Shown: one piece after another, positions 8,716-17,378 of the stretch | Position numbering within the stretch: the stretch's first letter is position 1 | Layout: each line of letters starts with the position of its first letter | NCBI RefSeq assembly: GCF_003315795.1 | Contig: NZ_QMEY01000028.1 | Location: 47,105 to 111,104, forward strand | DNA length: 64,000 nucleotides | Direction: 5' to 3' | Origin: Spongiactinospora rosea | GTDB taxonomy: Bacteria > Actinomycetota > Actinomycetes > Streptosporangiales > Streptosporangiaceae | Translations under genes and position numbers: made by a program | Notes under the pieces: model-generated | The model's database searches: none | What the model was told of the DNA's origin: nothing | Seen by the model: only the letters and a program-made list of their open reading frames with translations

Positions 8716-10389
8716 ATGGACGCAGAGCAGACAGCCGAAGGCCGCAGGCGCTGGCAGGAGCGTTTCGACCAGGCGCGCAAGCGTGACGCGGAGTTCCGCA
8801 CCCTCTCCGGCCTGGAGGTCGATCCCGTCTATGGGCCGCCCGAGGGCACCGCCGACCCGCGCATGGAGCGGATCGGCTGGCCGGGCGAGTACCCCTACAC
8901 CCGTGGCCTGCACCCCACCGGGTACCGGGGCAAGCCGTGGACGATCCGGCAGTTCGCCGGGTTCGGCAACGCGCGGCAGACCAACGAGCGGTACAAGATG
9001 ATCCTCGGCGCGGGCGGCGGCGGGCTGTCGGTCGCCTTCGACATGCCGACCCTGATGGGCCGCGACTCCGACGACGCGCGCTCGCTCGGCGAGGTCGGCC
9101 ACTGCGGCGTCGCCGTCGACTCCGCGATGGACATGGACGTCCTGTTCGACGGCATCCCGCTGGGCGACGTGACCACGTCCATGACGATCAGCGGCCCCGC
9201 CGTGCCGATCTTCTGCATGTACCTGGTCGCGGCCGAGCGCCAGGGCGTGCCGATCGGGCGGCTCAACGGCACGCTTCAGACCGACATCTTCAAGGAGTAC
9301 ATCGCCCAGAAGGAGTGGCTGTTCGCGCCCGAGCCGCACCTGCGGCTCATCGGCGACCTGATGGAGTTCTGTGTCGCGGAGATCCCGGCGTACAAGCCGC
9401 TGTCGGTGTCCGGGTACCACATCCGCGAGGCGGGCGCGACCGCCGCCCAGGAGCTGGCCTTCACGCTGGCCGACGGCTTCGGGTACGTGGAGCTGGGGCT
9501 GTCGCGCGGGCTCGACGTGGACGTCTTCGGCCCCGGCCTGTCGTTCTTCTTCGACGCGCACATCGACTTCTTCGAGGAGATCGCGAAGTTCCGGGCCGCG
9601 CGGCGGATCTGGGCGCGCTGGATGCGCGACACCTACGGCGCGCGTACCGAGAAGGCCCAGTGGCTGCGCTTCCACACCCAGACCGCCGGGGTGTCGCTGA
9701 CCGCGCAGCAGCCCGACAACAACATCGTCCGCACCGCCGTCGAGGCCCTGGCCGCGGTGCTCGGCGGCACCAACTCGCTGCACACCAACGCCCTGGACGA
9801 GGTGCTCGCGCTGCCCTCGGAGAAGGCCGCGGAGATCGCACTGCGCACCCAGCAGGTGATCATGGAGGAGACCGAGGTCGCCAACGTGGCCGACCCCCTC
9901 GGCGGGTCCTGGTACGTCGAGGCGCTGACCGACCGGATGGAGGCCGAGGCGGAGGCGATCTTCAAGCGGATCCGCGAGATGGGCACCGACGGCACGATGA
10001 CCTCCGGCATCCTGCGCGGCATCGAGGACGGCTGGTTCATGTCCGAGATCGCCGAGTCCGCCTTCGACTACCAGCGCAAGCTGGAGAAGGGCGAGAAGAA
10101 GATCGTCGGCGTCAACTGCCACACCGCCTCGGTGGAGGAGCCGCTGCCGATCCTGCGGGTCAGCCACGAGGTCGAGCGGGAACAGAACCGCGTGCTCGCC
10201 GAACGCCGCGCCGGGCGCGACCAGGCCGCGCTCGACACCGCCATGGCCGGCCTGGTCGCCGCGGCCCGCGGCGGCGGCAACATGATCCCCCCGATGCTCG
10301 ACGCGGTCCGCGCGGAGGCCACCCTCGGCGAGATCTGCGACGCCCTCCGGGCGGAGTGGGGCACCTACACCGAACCTGCAAGGTTCTAG
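8716..10389 (+). CDS. icmA: Isobutyryl-CoA mutase large subunit
   Basis: A 557-residue TIM-barrel subunit of an adenosylcobalamin acyl-CoA mutase with no C-terminal B12-binding domain. It must therefore pair with a separate small subunit (IcmB/HcmB type), which is not in this window. The two residues that separate isobutyryl- from methylmalonyl-CoA mutase can be read: F80 in IRQFAGFGNA (Tyr in methylmalonyl-CoA mutase) and Q198 in KEYIAQKEW (Arg in methylmalonyl-CoA mutase). Residue numbers equal those of Streptomyces IcmA, which supports the ATG at 8716. It converts isobutyryl-CoA and n-butyryl-CoA, linking valine breakdown to butyrate and polyketide precursors. It is preceded by marR and a palindromic operator. 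Confidence 0.93.
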   Translation: MDAEQTAEGRRRWQERFDQARKRDAEFRTLSGLEVDPVYGPPEGTADPRMERIGWPGEYPYTRGLHPTGYRGKPWTIRQFAGFGNARQTNERYKMILGAGGGGLSVAFDMPTLMGRDSDDARSLGEVGHCGVAVDSAMDMDVLFDGIPLGDVTTSMTISGPAVPIFCMYLVAAERQGVPIGRLNGTLQTDIFKEYIAQKEWLFAPEPHLRLIGDLMEFCVAEIPAYKPLSVSGYHIREAGATAAQELAFTLADGFGYVELGLSRGLDVDVFGPGLSFFFDAHIDFFEEIAKFRAARRIWARWMRDTYGARTEKAQWLRFHTQTAGVSLTAQQPDNNIVRTAVEALAAVLGGTNSLHTNALDEVLALPSEKAAEIALRTQQVIMEETEVANVADPLGGSWYVEALTDRMEAEAEAIFKRIREMGTDGTMTSGILRGIEDGWFMSEIAESAFDYQRKLEKGEKKIVGVNCHTASVEEPLPILRVSHEVEREQNRVLAERRAGRDQAALDTAMAGLVAAARGGGNMIPPMLDAVRAEATLGEICDALRAEWGTYTEPARF

Positions 10390-10484
10390 GTACTTCCAGA
10401 CTTCAAGAAATGTTCGAGAGGTAATACGGTGAGCCCTTAACGTCATCAAAGGGGATTCAGGGCGGTAAGAACACCGGGGGAAGT

Positions 10485-11480
10485 GTGCCGCGAACACAGA
10501 ACGGGGTGTGGAGCGAGCTACGCATCGATTCCACACCCCATGTGACTGTCGCCGTATCACCGCAGGTCACGGCGTTGGCGATTCTGGCCGACGCCATTTC
10601 GGGCCGGCGCAGGGGCCTGCCTGACCGCTGGCGCAAAATGGTTCAGGAGGCGGTCAGTCCGGAAGGCTGGGAGGCGGCGCTGCCGATCGGCGCGCCCGGC
10701 CACTCGGTCGCCCCGGACAGCATCGTCCCGCTCACGCCGCTCGGGGAGGTCCCCGTGGCGCGGCACGTCGCCTGGCTGCGCGACGCCACGCCCGGCGACC
10801 TTCAGGAGGACCTGGGGCGGACCTTCGGCGCGGAGCCCGTGCCCAGGCACTGGCGGCGCGCGGCCGATCAGCCGCGGCGCTGGCTGCACGGATACGCCAA
10901 GGCCGTGGACGAGGTGTGGTCGGTCGTCGAGCCGCTGTGGCGGCGGGCCAGGCCCGCCATCGATCGCGAGGTGGAACGGGTCGGCGCGGCGGTCGTGCGG
11001 GGCGCGCACGACGTACTGCTCGGTTCGCTCAGTGAGCGGATCGTCTACAGCGACGGCACACTGCGGGTCAGCGACCTCGAACCCGGCAGGTACGAGCTGG
11101 GCGGCCGGCGGCTGGTCCTCGTGCCGACCCTGGCGGGCCGCGACTCGGTCGTGGTCAACTACGAGCACCCCGAGCTGGTGTGGATCGGCTATCCGCTGCC
11201 CGGCGCCGAGACGGTGTGGCGGCAGGCCGGCAACGAGCGGTCGGCGGACGAGCTGTCCGCGGTGCTCGGCGAGATGCGGGCCGGGCTGCTGGCCGTACTG
11301 CACACGCCGACGACCATGAGCAGGCTCGCCGAGCAGGCCGGCACGGTGCCCAGCGCCATCACCTACCACTGCGAACGGCTCGCCTCCGCCGGGCTCATCG
11401 ACCGCGAGCGCAAGGGGCGCGAGGTGTGGGTCTCGCGCACCCGCAGAGGCGATGATCTCCTGGAGCTGTTCGAGATCTGA
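10485..11480 (+). CDS. ArsR/winged-helix-type regulator of a Streptosporangiales paralogue family
   Basis: A 331-residue protein. The first 250 or so residues form a helical and beta sensing domain (RIDSTPHVTVAVSP, SGRRRGLPDRW, then a strand-rich part around EPGRYELGGRRLVLVP). Residues 265-331 carry a winged helix-turn-helix with LAEQAGTVPSAITYHCERLASAGLI and a basic wing. This architecture recurs in many copies in Streptosporangiaceae-like genomes, usually beside secondary metabolism or transporters. The ligand is unknown. The start is GTG 10485 behind GGGGGAAG; an in-frame GTG at 10506 (VWSELRID) is an alternative that would match the usual N-terminus of the paralogues. Confidence 0.75.
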   Translation: MPRTQNGVWSELRIDSTPHVTVAVSPQVTALAILADAISGRRRGLPDRWRKMVQEAVSPEGWEAALPIGAPGHSVAPDSIVPLTPLGEVPVARHVAWLRDATPGDLQEDLGRTFGAEPVPRHWRRAADQPRRWLHGYAKAVDEVWSVVEPLWRRARPAIDREVERVGAAVVRGAHDVLLGSLSERIVYSDGTLRVSDLEPGRYELGGRRLVLVPTLAGRDSVVVNYEHPELVWIGYPLPGAETVWRQAGNERSADELSAVLGEMRAGLLAVLHTPTTMSRLAEQAGTVPSAITYHCERLASAGLIDRERKGREVWVSRTRRGDDLLELFEI

Positions 11481-11535
11481 CCAGCCCCGCCCCGCCTCGT
11501 ACGGGCATGCGCGGGCATGGGGCAGGATTGGATGT

Positions 11536-12498
11536 ATGAGCCCAGCGGACTTCAATCGACCCGGATCGCTGTACGGCGCGGTGGATCTCGGTGCGCGCAA
11601 GCAGGCATTGGAAGCGCAGGCCCGTCGTCAGGCCGCGGCGCAGGACAACGCGGGCGGCGGCGCGCCGGGAGCGGGCGGCGCCGCCACTGTCATCGACATC
11701 ACCGACGAGACCTTCTCCGCCGAGGTGATCGAGCGCTCAATGCGCGTTCCGGTCATCCTCGACCTTTGGGCGACCTGGTGCCAGCCCTGCAAGCAGCTCA
11801 GCCCCATCCTGGAGAAGCTGGCCGCCGAGGCGGCCGGCAAGTGGGTGCTGGCCAAGGTCGACGTCGACGCCAATCCCCAGATCAGTCAGGCCCTGCGGGT
11901 CCAGAGCATCCCCACGGTGCTCGCGATCTTCCAGGGGCAGGCGGTCACCGGCTTCCAGGGGGCCCTGCCCGAGCCGCAGGTGCGCCAGTTTCTCGACCAG
12001 CTCATGGAGGCCCTGGCCCCGCACCTGCCCCAGGGCGGCGAGCAGCCGCCACAGGAGGGCCAGGAGCAGCCGGGCCGCGGCCCGCAGGTCGCCCCCGAGC
12101 TGATCGCCGCCGAGGAGGCCATCGAGAAGGGCGACCTCGACGCGGCCAAGGCCGCCTACCAGCGGCTGCTGGCCCACTCGCCGAGCAACGAGGACGCCTC
12201 GATGGGCCTGGCCGGGGTCACCCTGATCCAGCGCTCTGAGGGCCTTGACCCGGCCGACGTGCAGCGGCGCGCCGCCGACCCCAAGGACATCGAGGCCCAG
12301 TGCCAGGCAGCCGACCTGGAGATGCTGTCGGGCGCGGTGGACGCCGCCTTCGACCGGCTCGTCCGCACGATCCGGCAGACCGCGGGCGACGAGCGCGACC
12401 AGGTCCGGCGGCATCTGCTGGGCCTGTTCGAGACCCTGCCCAACGGCGACCCGGCCCTGACCAAGGCCCGCCGGTCGCTCGCCAGCGCGCTGTTCTGA
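11536..12498 (+). CDS. Thioredoxin-TPR co-chaperone, YbbN/CnoX-like
   Basis: A 320-residue protein. Residues 50-160 are a thioredoxin fold with a complete active site WCQPC (C82, C85), unlike E. coli YbbN, whose motif is incomplete. Residues 195-320 are TPR-like helical repeats (IEKGDLDAAKAAYQRLLAHSP). Actinobacterial orthologues sit in the same neighbourhood. The likely role is holding or handing over oxidised clients, possibly with real disulfide reductase activity given the intact CxxC. The ATG at 11536 is chosen because the protein then starts MSPADFNRPGSLYGAVDL, the conserved family N-terminus. The longer frame upstream overlaps the preceding gene. Confidence 0.88.
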   Translation: MSPADFNRPGSLYGAVDLGARKQALEAQARRQAAAQDNAGGGAPGAGGAATVIDITDETFSAEVIERSMRVPVILDLWATWCQPCKQLSPILEKLAAEAAGKWVLAKVDVDANPQISQALRVQSIPTVLAIFQGQAVTGFQGALPEPQVRQFLDQLMEALAPHLPQGGEQPPQEGQEQPGRGPQVAPELIAAEEAIEKGDLDAAKAAYQRLLAHSPSNEDASMGLAGVTLIQRSEGLDPADVQRRAADPKDIEAQCQAADLEMLSGAVDAAFDRLVRTIRQTAGDERDQVRRHLLGLFETLPNGDPALTKARRSLASALF

Positions 12499-12543
12499 CG
12501 CGGTGGGGGCCGGGCCCGTTCTGGTCCGGCCCGCCGGCACGGC

Positions 12544-13026
12544 TCAGCCGTGCCGGGCGCGGAAGTAGGCGTTCGCGGTCGGGGTGAACATCAGCGGCAG
12601 GGCCGTCAGCACGGCCATCAGGTGCAGGAACCTGATGGCCGCCAGGACGACCGAGAGCACGCTCGCGCCCGCCACCGCCTCGGCGACCGACCCTCCGGAA
12701 AGCAGCCAGCCGATCGGCTCGATGACCAGCGAGACGGTGCCGAACACCCCGAGTCCCACGGCCAGCGCCACGCGGGCCCACGGCTTGCCCCGGTACAACC
12801 GCAGCGCCACGAAGGTGGCCGCGCCGTAGACGAGGAGCCGCAGGCCGATCTGGGGGGCCAGGCCCGCGAGCGTGGCCGAGCCGTCGGCGAGCAGGGCGGC
12901 CATCGTGATGGCCGACTCCAGGACACCCGCGCCGACCGCCGCCAGCCACAGCGCGGCGGCGGTCGCGATGTTCCTGGGGAGGGCGGGGGCGGCCTGGGGC
13001 GAGGGGGTCGCGAGCATCGTGCGCAT
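12544..13026 (-). CDS. Four-helix membrane protein, unknown function
   Basis: A 160-residue hydrophobic protein with about four membrane helices (around 20-48, 58-80, 85-110 and 118-150) and short polar loops. The ATG at 13026 is preferred over an in-frame GTG at 13035, because AAGG lies about 8 bases upstream of the ATG. Similar small integral membrane proteins are common and unnamed in actinomycetes. It converges on the thioredoxin-TPR gene with 45 bp between stops. No function can be assigned. Confidence 0.65.
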   Translation of the reverse strand: MRTMLATPSPQAAPALPRNIATAAALWLAAVGAGVLESAITMAALLADGSATLAGLAPQIGLRLLVYGAATFVALRLYRGKPWARVALAVGLGVFGTVSLVIEPIGWLLSGGSVAEAVAGASVLSVVLAAIRFLHLMAVLTALPLMFTPTANAYFRARHG

Positions 13027-13196
13027 CGGGGGCACCTTCCGAGGTGTTGCCGGTTCCTACCGCGCCGAGTCTTCTCCTCCGGGCGGCCGGGCACATCGTG
13101 GCGCGCACCCCGGTCGCAGGTACGGCCAGCCGTACCCCCGGCGCGCCGTTCCGGGGAGTTTGTCCATGCCGCGACGGGCGCGATAGGAATGACCCC

Positions 13197-14069
13197 ATGA
13201 CTGCGCTCGGTGTCGTGTTCCGTCCCCAGCTCCCTCCCGAAAGGCTCCGCGACGTGGCTCGCGCGGCCGACGCGGCCGGGCTGGAGGAGCTGTGGCTGTG
13301 GGAGGACTGCTTCCTGGAGAGCGGGATCGCGGCCATGGCGGCGGCGCTGGCCTGGACGGAGCGGTTGCGGGTCGGCGTCGGCCTGCTGCCGGTGCCCTTC
13401 CGCAACGCCGCGCTGACCTCGATGGAGACCGCGACCCTGCACCGGCTGTTCCCCGGCCGGGCGAAGCTGGCGGTCGGTCACGGCGTACAGGACTGGATGG
13501 CGCAGGTCGGCGCGCGGGCCGAGTCGCCCATGACGCTGCTGACCGAGCACCTGTCGGCGATGCGGGCCCTGCTGCGCGGCGAACGGGTCACCACGCAGGG
13601 CCGCTACGTGCGGCTCGACGGCGTCGCCCTGGACTGGCCGCCGAAGGAGGGAGCCGCGGTCTACGTCGGCGCGACCGGCCCGCGCACGCTGCGCCTGGCG
13701 GGCGCTGCCGCGGACGGCACGATCCTCACCGCCGGCCGGACGCCCGACGAGGTACGGCGGGCCCGCGAGCTGATCGAGGAGGGCAGGACCGAGGCGGGCC
13801 GTACCGGCCCCCACGAGGTCGTGGCCTACTTCAACGCCGCGACCGGACCCGGCGCCGACGCGCGGATCGAGGCCGAGCTGGCGGCCTCCGGCGACGCGGG
13901 CAAGACCGAAGCGGGGGTGGCGGGCGACGCGGGGGCGGTCGCCGAGGCCGTACGACGGATCGCCGACGCCGGGGCCGACACCGTGATCCTCCAGCCCACC
14001 GCCGACGAGCCCGATGTGGAGGGCTTCGTGCGCTTCGTGGCCGGGGAGGTACGCCCCCTGGTCGCGTGA
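13197..14069 (+). CDS. LLM-class (F420- or flavin-dependent) oxidoreductase
   Basis: A 290-residue bacterial luciferase-like TIM barrel. It begins MTALGVVFRPQLPPERL, continues with DAAGLEELWLWEDCFLESG and GVGLLPVPFRNA, and has VGATGPRTLRLAG near 160. This is the LLM layout, in which many actinobacterial members use coenzyme F420. The substrate is unknown. The ATG at 13197 gives the family-length start; the frame is open further upstream but over non-conserved, Arg-rich sequence. It stands alone on the plus strand, divergent from the small membrane protein. Confidence 0.85.
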   Translation: MTALGVVFRPQLPPERLRDVARAADAAGLEELWLWEDCFLESGIAAMAAALAWTERLRVGVGLLPVPFRNAALTSMETATLHRLFPGRAKLAVGHGVQDWMAQVGARAESPMTLLTEHLSAMRALLRGERVTTQGRYVRLDGVALDWPPKEGAAVYVGATGPRTLRLAGAAADGTILTAGRTPDEVRRARELIEEGRTEAGRTGPHEVVAYFNAATGPGADARIEAELAASGDAGKTEAGVAGDAGAVAEAVRRIADAGADTVILQPTADEPDVEGFVRFVAGEVRPLVA

Positions 14070-14162
14070 TCGGGTGACGTGCGGCCCAACGGATGACCGC
14101 CTACCTGGAAACTTTTCTGGTTACACCCTATAACCGTGACCTGGAACGGGTAAGCAACGGGT

Positions 14163-14792
14163 GTGCGGGTCGTGACCATCTCCGCCACGTACGGCACCGC
14201 GGGCAACGTGATCGGTCCCGCCGTGGCCGAGATGCTCGGCGTGCCGTTCGTGGACCGCGCGATCCCCGGCACGGTCGCCGAGGAGCTGGGCTGCACGCTT
14301 GAGGAGGCGCTGGTCCACGACGACCGGGCCGAGCACGGCATCGGCAGGCTGTTGTCCGGCGCGATGCGGCTGCCGACGGTGACCTTCGGCGGCGTGGACA
14401 CCTACCTGCCGGGCGCGATGCCCACCCCGCCCGAGGAGTTCGTCGCGCACACCGAGAAGGTGATCAGGACGACCGCCAGGGCGCGCGGCGGGGTGATCCT
14501 CGGCCGGGCGGGCGCCATCGTGCTCGCCGACCACCCGGGAGCGCTCCACGTACGGCTGGACGCCCCGCTGGAACGCCGGATCCGCCAGACGGCGGCCTTC
14601 TTCGACCTCGGCGACCGCGAGGCCCGCAGGATCGTCGAGGACAACGACCGTGCCCGCGCCGCCTACGTCCGCCACTTCTATCGCGCCGATCCCGGTCAGC
14701 CGACCCTGTACCACCTGGTCGTGGACAGCACCAGCATCCCGGTGCCGGCCTGCGTGGAGCTGATCGCCTCGGCCGCCGAGGCGATCGGCTGA
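14163..14792 (+). CDS. Cytidylate kinase-like family protein
   Basis: A 209-residue P-loop-type protein. It starts RVVTISATYGTAGNVIGPAVAEMLG, the modified nucleotide-binding loop of the cytidylate kinase-like family (PF13189), and then has VPFVDRAI, ILGRAGAIVLADHPGALHVRLDAP and a DxxR(A)xY lid segment (DNDRARAAYVRHFY). Phosphorylation of a nucleotide or a related small molecule is likely, but the substrate is not known for this subfamily. The GTG at 14163 is the only start that keeps the first beta strand. A short inverted repeat (GGTTA...TAACC) lies just upstream within about 14119-14135. Confidence 0.8.
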   Translation: MRVVTISATYGTAGNVIGPAVAEMLGVPFVDRAIPGTVAEELGCTLEEALVHDDRAEHGIGRLLSGAMRLPTVTFGGVDTYLPGAMPTPPEEFVAHTEKVIRTTARARGGVILGRAGAIVLADHPGALHVRLDAPLERRIRQTAAFFDLGDREARRIVEDNDRARAAYVRHFYRADPGQPTLYHLVVDSTSIPVPACVELIASAAEAIG

Positions 14793-14906
14793 CCTTCGCG
14801 GCCCGCTCGTGGCCGGGTCTGCTCAGCGGCGAACCGGACGCGCGGCGCTCAGGGAAGGTGGCACCATGGAATCCTCAAATGAGGCCACTACAAAGGAGCG
14901 GATGAC

Positions 14907-16316
14907 GTGGCCACCGTGCCCAGTGTTTCTTACTCGATCACCGTCCGGCTGGAGGTGCCCGCAGGCGGCAAGGCCGTCAGCCAGCTCACCCACGCCGTCG
15001 AGTCGGCCGGAGGCGTGGTCACCGCCCTCGACGTGACCACCGCCGGGCACGAGAAGCTGCGGATCGACGTCACCTGCGCAGCCCGCGACACCGACCACGC
15101 CCAGGCCATCGTCGACCAGCTCGACGCGGTGGAGGGCGTGGCCATCCACAAGGTCAGCGACCGCACCTTCCTGATGCACCTCGGCGGCAAGATCGAGATG
15201 GTCTCGAAGGTTCCGCTGCGCAACCGCGACGAGCTGTCCATGGCGTACACGCCGGGCGTCGCGCGGGTGTCGATGGCCATCGCCCGCAACCCCGAAGACG
15301 CCCGCCGCCTGACCATAAAGCGCAACACGGTGGCGGTGGTCACCGACGGCTCGGCCGTCCTCGGGCTGGGCAACATCGGCCCTGCCGCCGCGCTGCCGGT
15401 GATGGAGGGCAAGTCGGCGCTGTTCAAACGGTTCGCCGGGATCGACGCCTGGCCGATCTGCCTCGACACCCAGGACACCGACGAGATCGTGCGCGCGGTG
15501 CAGCTCATCGCGCCCGGCTTCGGCGGCATCAACCTTGAGGACATCTCCGCTCCGCGCTGCTTCGAGATCGAGGCCAGGCTGCGCGAGCTGCTGGACATCC
15601 CGGTCTTCCACGACGACCAGCACGGCACGGCCATCTGCGTGCTCGCCGCCCTCACCAACGCGCTGCGGGTGGTGGAGAAGGACCTCGGGCAGGTGCGCAT
15701 CACGATGGCGGGCGCGGGCGCGGCCGGTACCGCGGTGCTGCGCCTGCTGCTCGCGGCCGGGGCGCGCAACGTGGTCGTGTGCGACTACCTCGGCGCGATC
15801 CACCACGGGCGCGACGACCTCGACGACTCCCTGCGCTGGATCGCCGACCACACCAACGCCGAGGGCTACTCGGGCGACCTGCGGGGGGCGGTGAAGGACG
15901 CCGACGTCTTCATCGGCGTCTCGGCCCCGGGCATCCTCACCGGCGACGACGTGGCCACGATGGCCGAGGGCGCGGTCGTCTTCGCGCTGGCCAACCCCGA
16001 GCCGGAGGTCTCCCCGGACGACGCCCGCGAGACCGCGGCGGTGGTGGCGACCGGGCGGTCCGACTACCCCAACCAGATCAACAACGTGCTGGCCTTCCCG
16101 GGCGTCTTCCGCGGCCTGCTGGACGCCCAGGCGGACGGCGTCAGCCAGGAGATGCTGCTCGCGGCGGCCCGCGCCCTGGCGGATGTGGTCACCGACGAAG
16201 AGCTCGGCCCCAACTACATCATTCCCAGCGTCTTTCACGCCGACGTCGCCACGGCGGTGGCCGCCGCGGTCCGCGAGTCCGCCGGAGGCCGCCCCCGCGG
16301 CAGCACCGAGGCGTAG
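14907..16316 (+). CDS. NAD(P)-dependent malic enzyme with N-terminal ACT domain
   Basis: A 469-residue protein. Residues 8-80 form an ACT-like regulatory domain. The malic enzyme core follows: Y114 in MAYTPGVAR, K169 in MEGKSALF, the metal/substrate Asp pair at 236-237 in FHDDQHGTA, and a Rossmann GAGAAG at 269-274. It oxidatively decarboxylates malate to pyruvate, giving NAD(P)H and linking the TCA cycle to acetyl-CoA supply. The GTG at 14907 is supported by AGGAG at 14894-14898. The N-terminal ACT domain is typical of the actinobacterial form and implies amino-acid or other small-molecule control. Confidence 0.93.
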   Translation: MATVPSVSYSITVRLEVPAGGKAVSQLTHAVESAGGVVTALDVTTAGHEKLRIDVTCAARDTDHAQAIVDQLDAVEGVAIHKVSDRTFLMHLGGKIEMVSKVPLRNRDELSMAYTPGVARVSMAIARNPEDARRLTIKRNTVAVVTDGSAVLGLGNIGPAAALPVMEGKSALFKRFAGIDAWPICLDTQDTDEIVRAVQLIAPGFGGINLEDISAPRCFEIEARLRELLDIPVFHDDQHGTAICVLAALTNALRVVEKDLGQVRITMAGAGAAGTAVLRLLLAAGARNVVVCDYLGAIHHGRDDLDDSLRWIADHTNAEGYSGDLRGAVKDADVFIGVSAPGILTGDDVATMAEGAVVFALANPEPEVSPDDARETAAVVATGRSDYPNQINNVLAFPGVFRGLLDAQADGVSQEMLLAAARALADVVTDEELGPNYIIPSVFHADVATAVAAAVRESAGGRPRGSTEA

Positions 16317-16331
16317 CGAAGTCTGGGGGGA

Positions 16332-17249
16332 TCAGGGCGACGGCCCGGGATAACGCCCGGGCCAGATCGCCCCAAGCCACCACAGAAGCCCCCCCATGAC
16401 CAGCAGAGCCACCGCCAGCACCACCTGCCCGGCCACAGCCGCCCGCGGCTTCTCCGGCCCACCGGGAGCCTTCGTCCCCCCCGGCACCGGCTGCCTGGTC
16501 GGCTCAGCACGGACCCCGTTGTCCAGCGGAGCGCCCCCCAGAACGGCCTGCCCGGCCGTGGGCGCGCCGGATGTCCGAGGCCCGCTGTTCGTCCTGCCCG
16601 GCTCTGGGCGGCTCAGTGCGGCCACGGCCGGTATCGGCTGCCTGGTGTCGCCGGCCGGCGGGGTGATCGCCGGGACGGCTTGCCCGGCCATGGCCGCGCC
16701 GGGCTTCTGGGGTCCGCTGGGAGCCTTCGTCCCACCCGGCTCGGGGTGCCTTAGTACTACCGGCTGCCTGGTGTCCTTGGTCAGCGGGGTGATTGCCGAG
16801 GCGGCTCGCCCGACTGTGGCCGGGCCGGGCTTTTGGGGCCCGCTGTTCGTCCTGCCCGGCTCTGGGCGGCTCAGTGGGGCCATCGCCGGAGCCGGATGGC
16901 TGGGCTGTTTGGGGTGATCCGGGGCTTTTGTTCGGCGGGTGCCGTTGGCCGGGGGGATGTCGGGGGCGGGGCGCTTTGGTACGGCATGCCCCCCATCGGC
17001 CACGCGCCGTCGTCCGTTGAGCCCTGTGGCGAGCACGCTTCTCGGGTGTCGTGGTGCCGCGCCGTATCGGCACCGGCCGCAAGGCGGGGCGTCCGCCGGC
17101 GAAGCCGTCACATGGTGATCGGCCGGGACCTGGGCCCGTGCCGCGGCCGCCTGGCCCGCCCCCAGTACGCCCGCCACCCCCACCACCACGCCCAAGGCCA
17201 GGAACCGCCCCCCCGAGGTCGTGCGGGTGCGGGCAGGGAGTGATGACAT
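16332..17249 (-). CDS. Secreted Pro-rich repeat protein with C-terminal membrane anchor
   Basis: A 305-residue protein with surface-protein design. Residues 14-39 are a signal peptide (FLALGVVVGVAGVLGAG, then a run of Ala with an A-x-A site). A Pro/Lys/Arg-rich stalk follows. Residues 121-275 hold four imperfect repeats of 40-46 residues, built around PEPGRTNSGP or PEPGGTKAP and a D-TRQP element. A final hydrophobic helix is at 273-296 (VAGQVVLAVALLVMGGLLWWLGAIW), followed by a short basic tail. GGGGGAG precedes the ATG. No enzymatic domain and no clear LPxTG are visible. It reads as a wall-spanning, membrane-tethered stalk of unknown partner. It converges on the malic enzyme gene (15 bp). 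Confidence 0.6.
   Translation of the reverse strand: MSSLPARTRTTSGGRFLALGVVVGVAGVLGAGQAAAARAQVPADHHVTASPADAPPCGRCRYGAAPRHPRSVLATGLNGRRRVADGGHAVPKRPAPDIPPANGTRRTKAPDHPKQPSHPAPAMAPLSRPEPGRTNSGPQKPGPATVGRAASAITPLTKDTRQPVVLRHPEPGGTKAPSGPQKPGAAMAGQAVPAITPPAGDTRQPIPAVAALSRPEPGRTNSGPRTSGAPTAGQAVLGGAPLDNGVRAEPTRQPVPGGTKAPGGPEKPRAAVAGQVVLAVALLVMGGLLWWLGAIWPGRYPGPSP
16424..16889 (-). repeat. In-frame imperfect tandem repeats of the stalk gene
   Basis: Four units of about 120-138 bp, in frame with the secreted protein. They alternate between a GRTNSGP type and a GGTKAP type, so the higher-order unit is two repeats. Repeat number probably varies between strains; that is inference. Confidence 0.6.
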
Positions 17250-17378
17250 CGCCGGCTCCCCCGAATGGTACGAATGATCGATATTCCCTGGAGTGCCCGC
17301 CTGGCTCCGAGGAGTAACTTCCTCGAATGTATCGGGGTGAGGCGCGAGATTTGTGCTTCACCCTCCATGATGGTGTGT

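Noticed and set aside
8647..10560. A 637-codon minus-strand frame opposite icmA
   Set aside because: Antisense of a confidently identified mutase gene; GC-rich third positions open such shadows.
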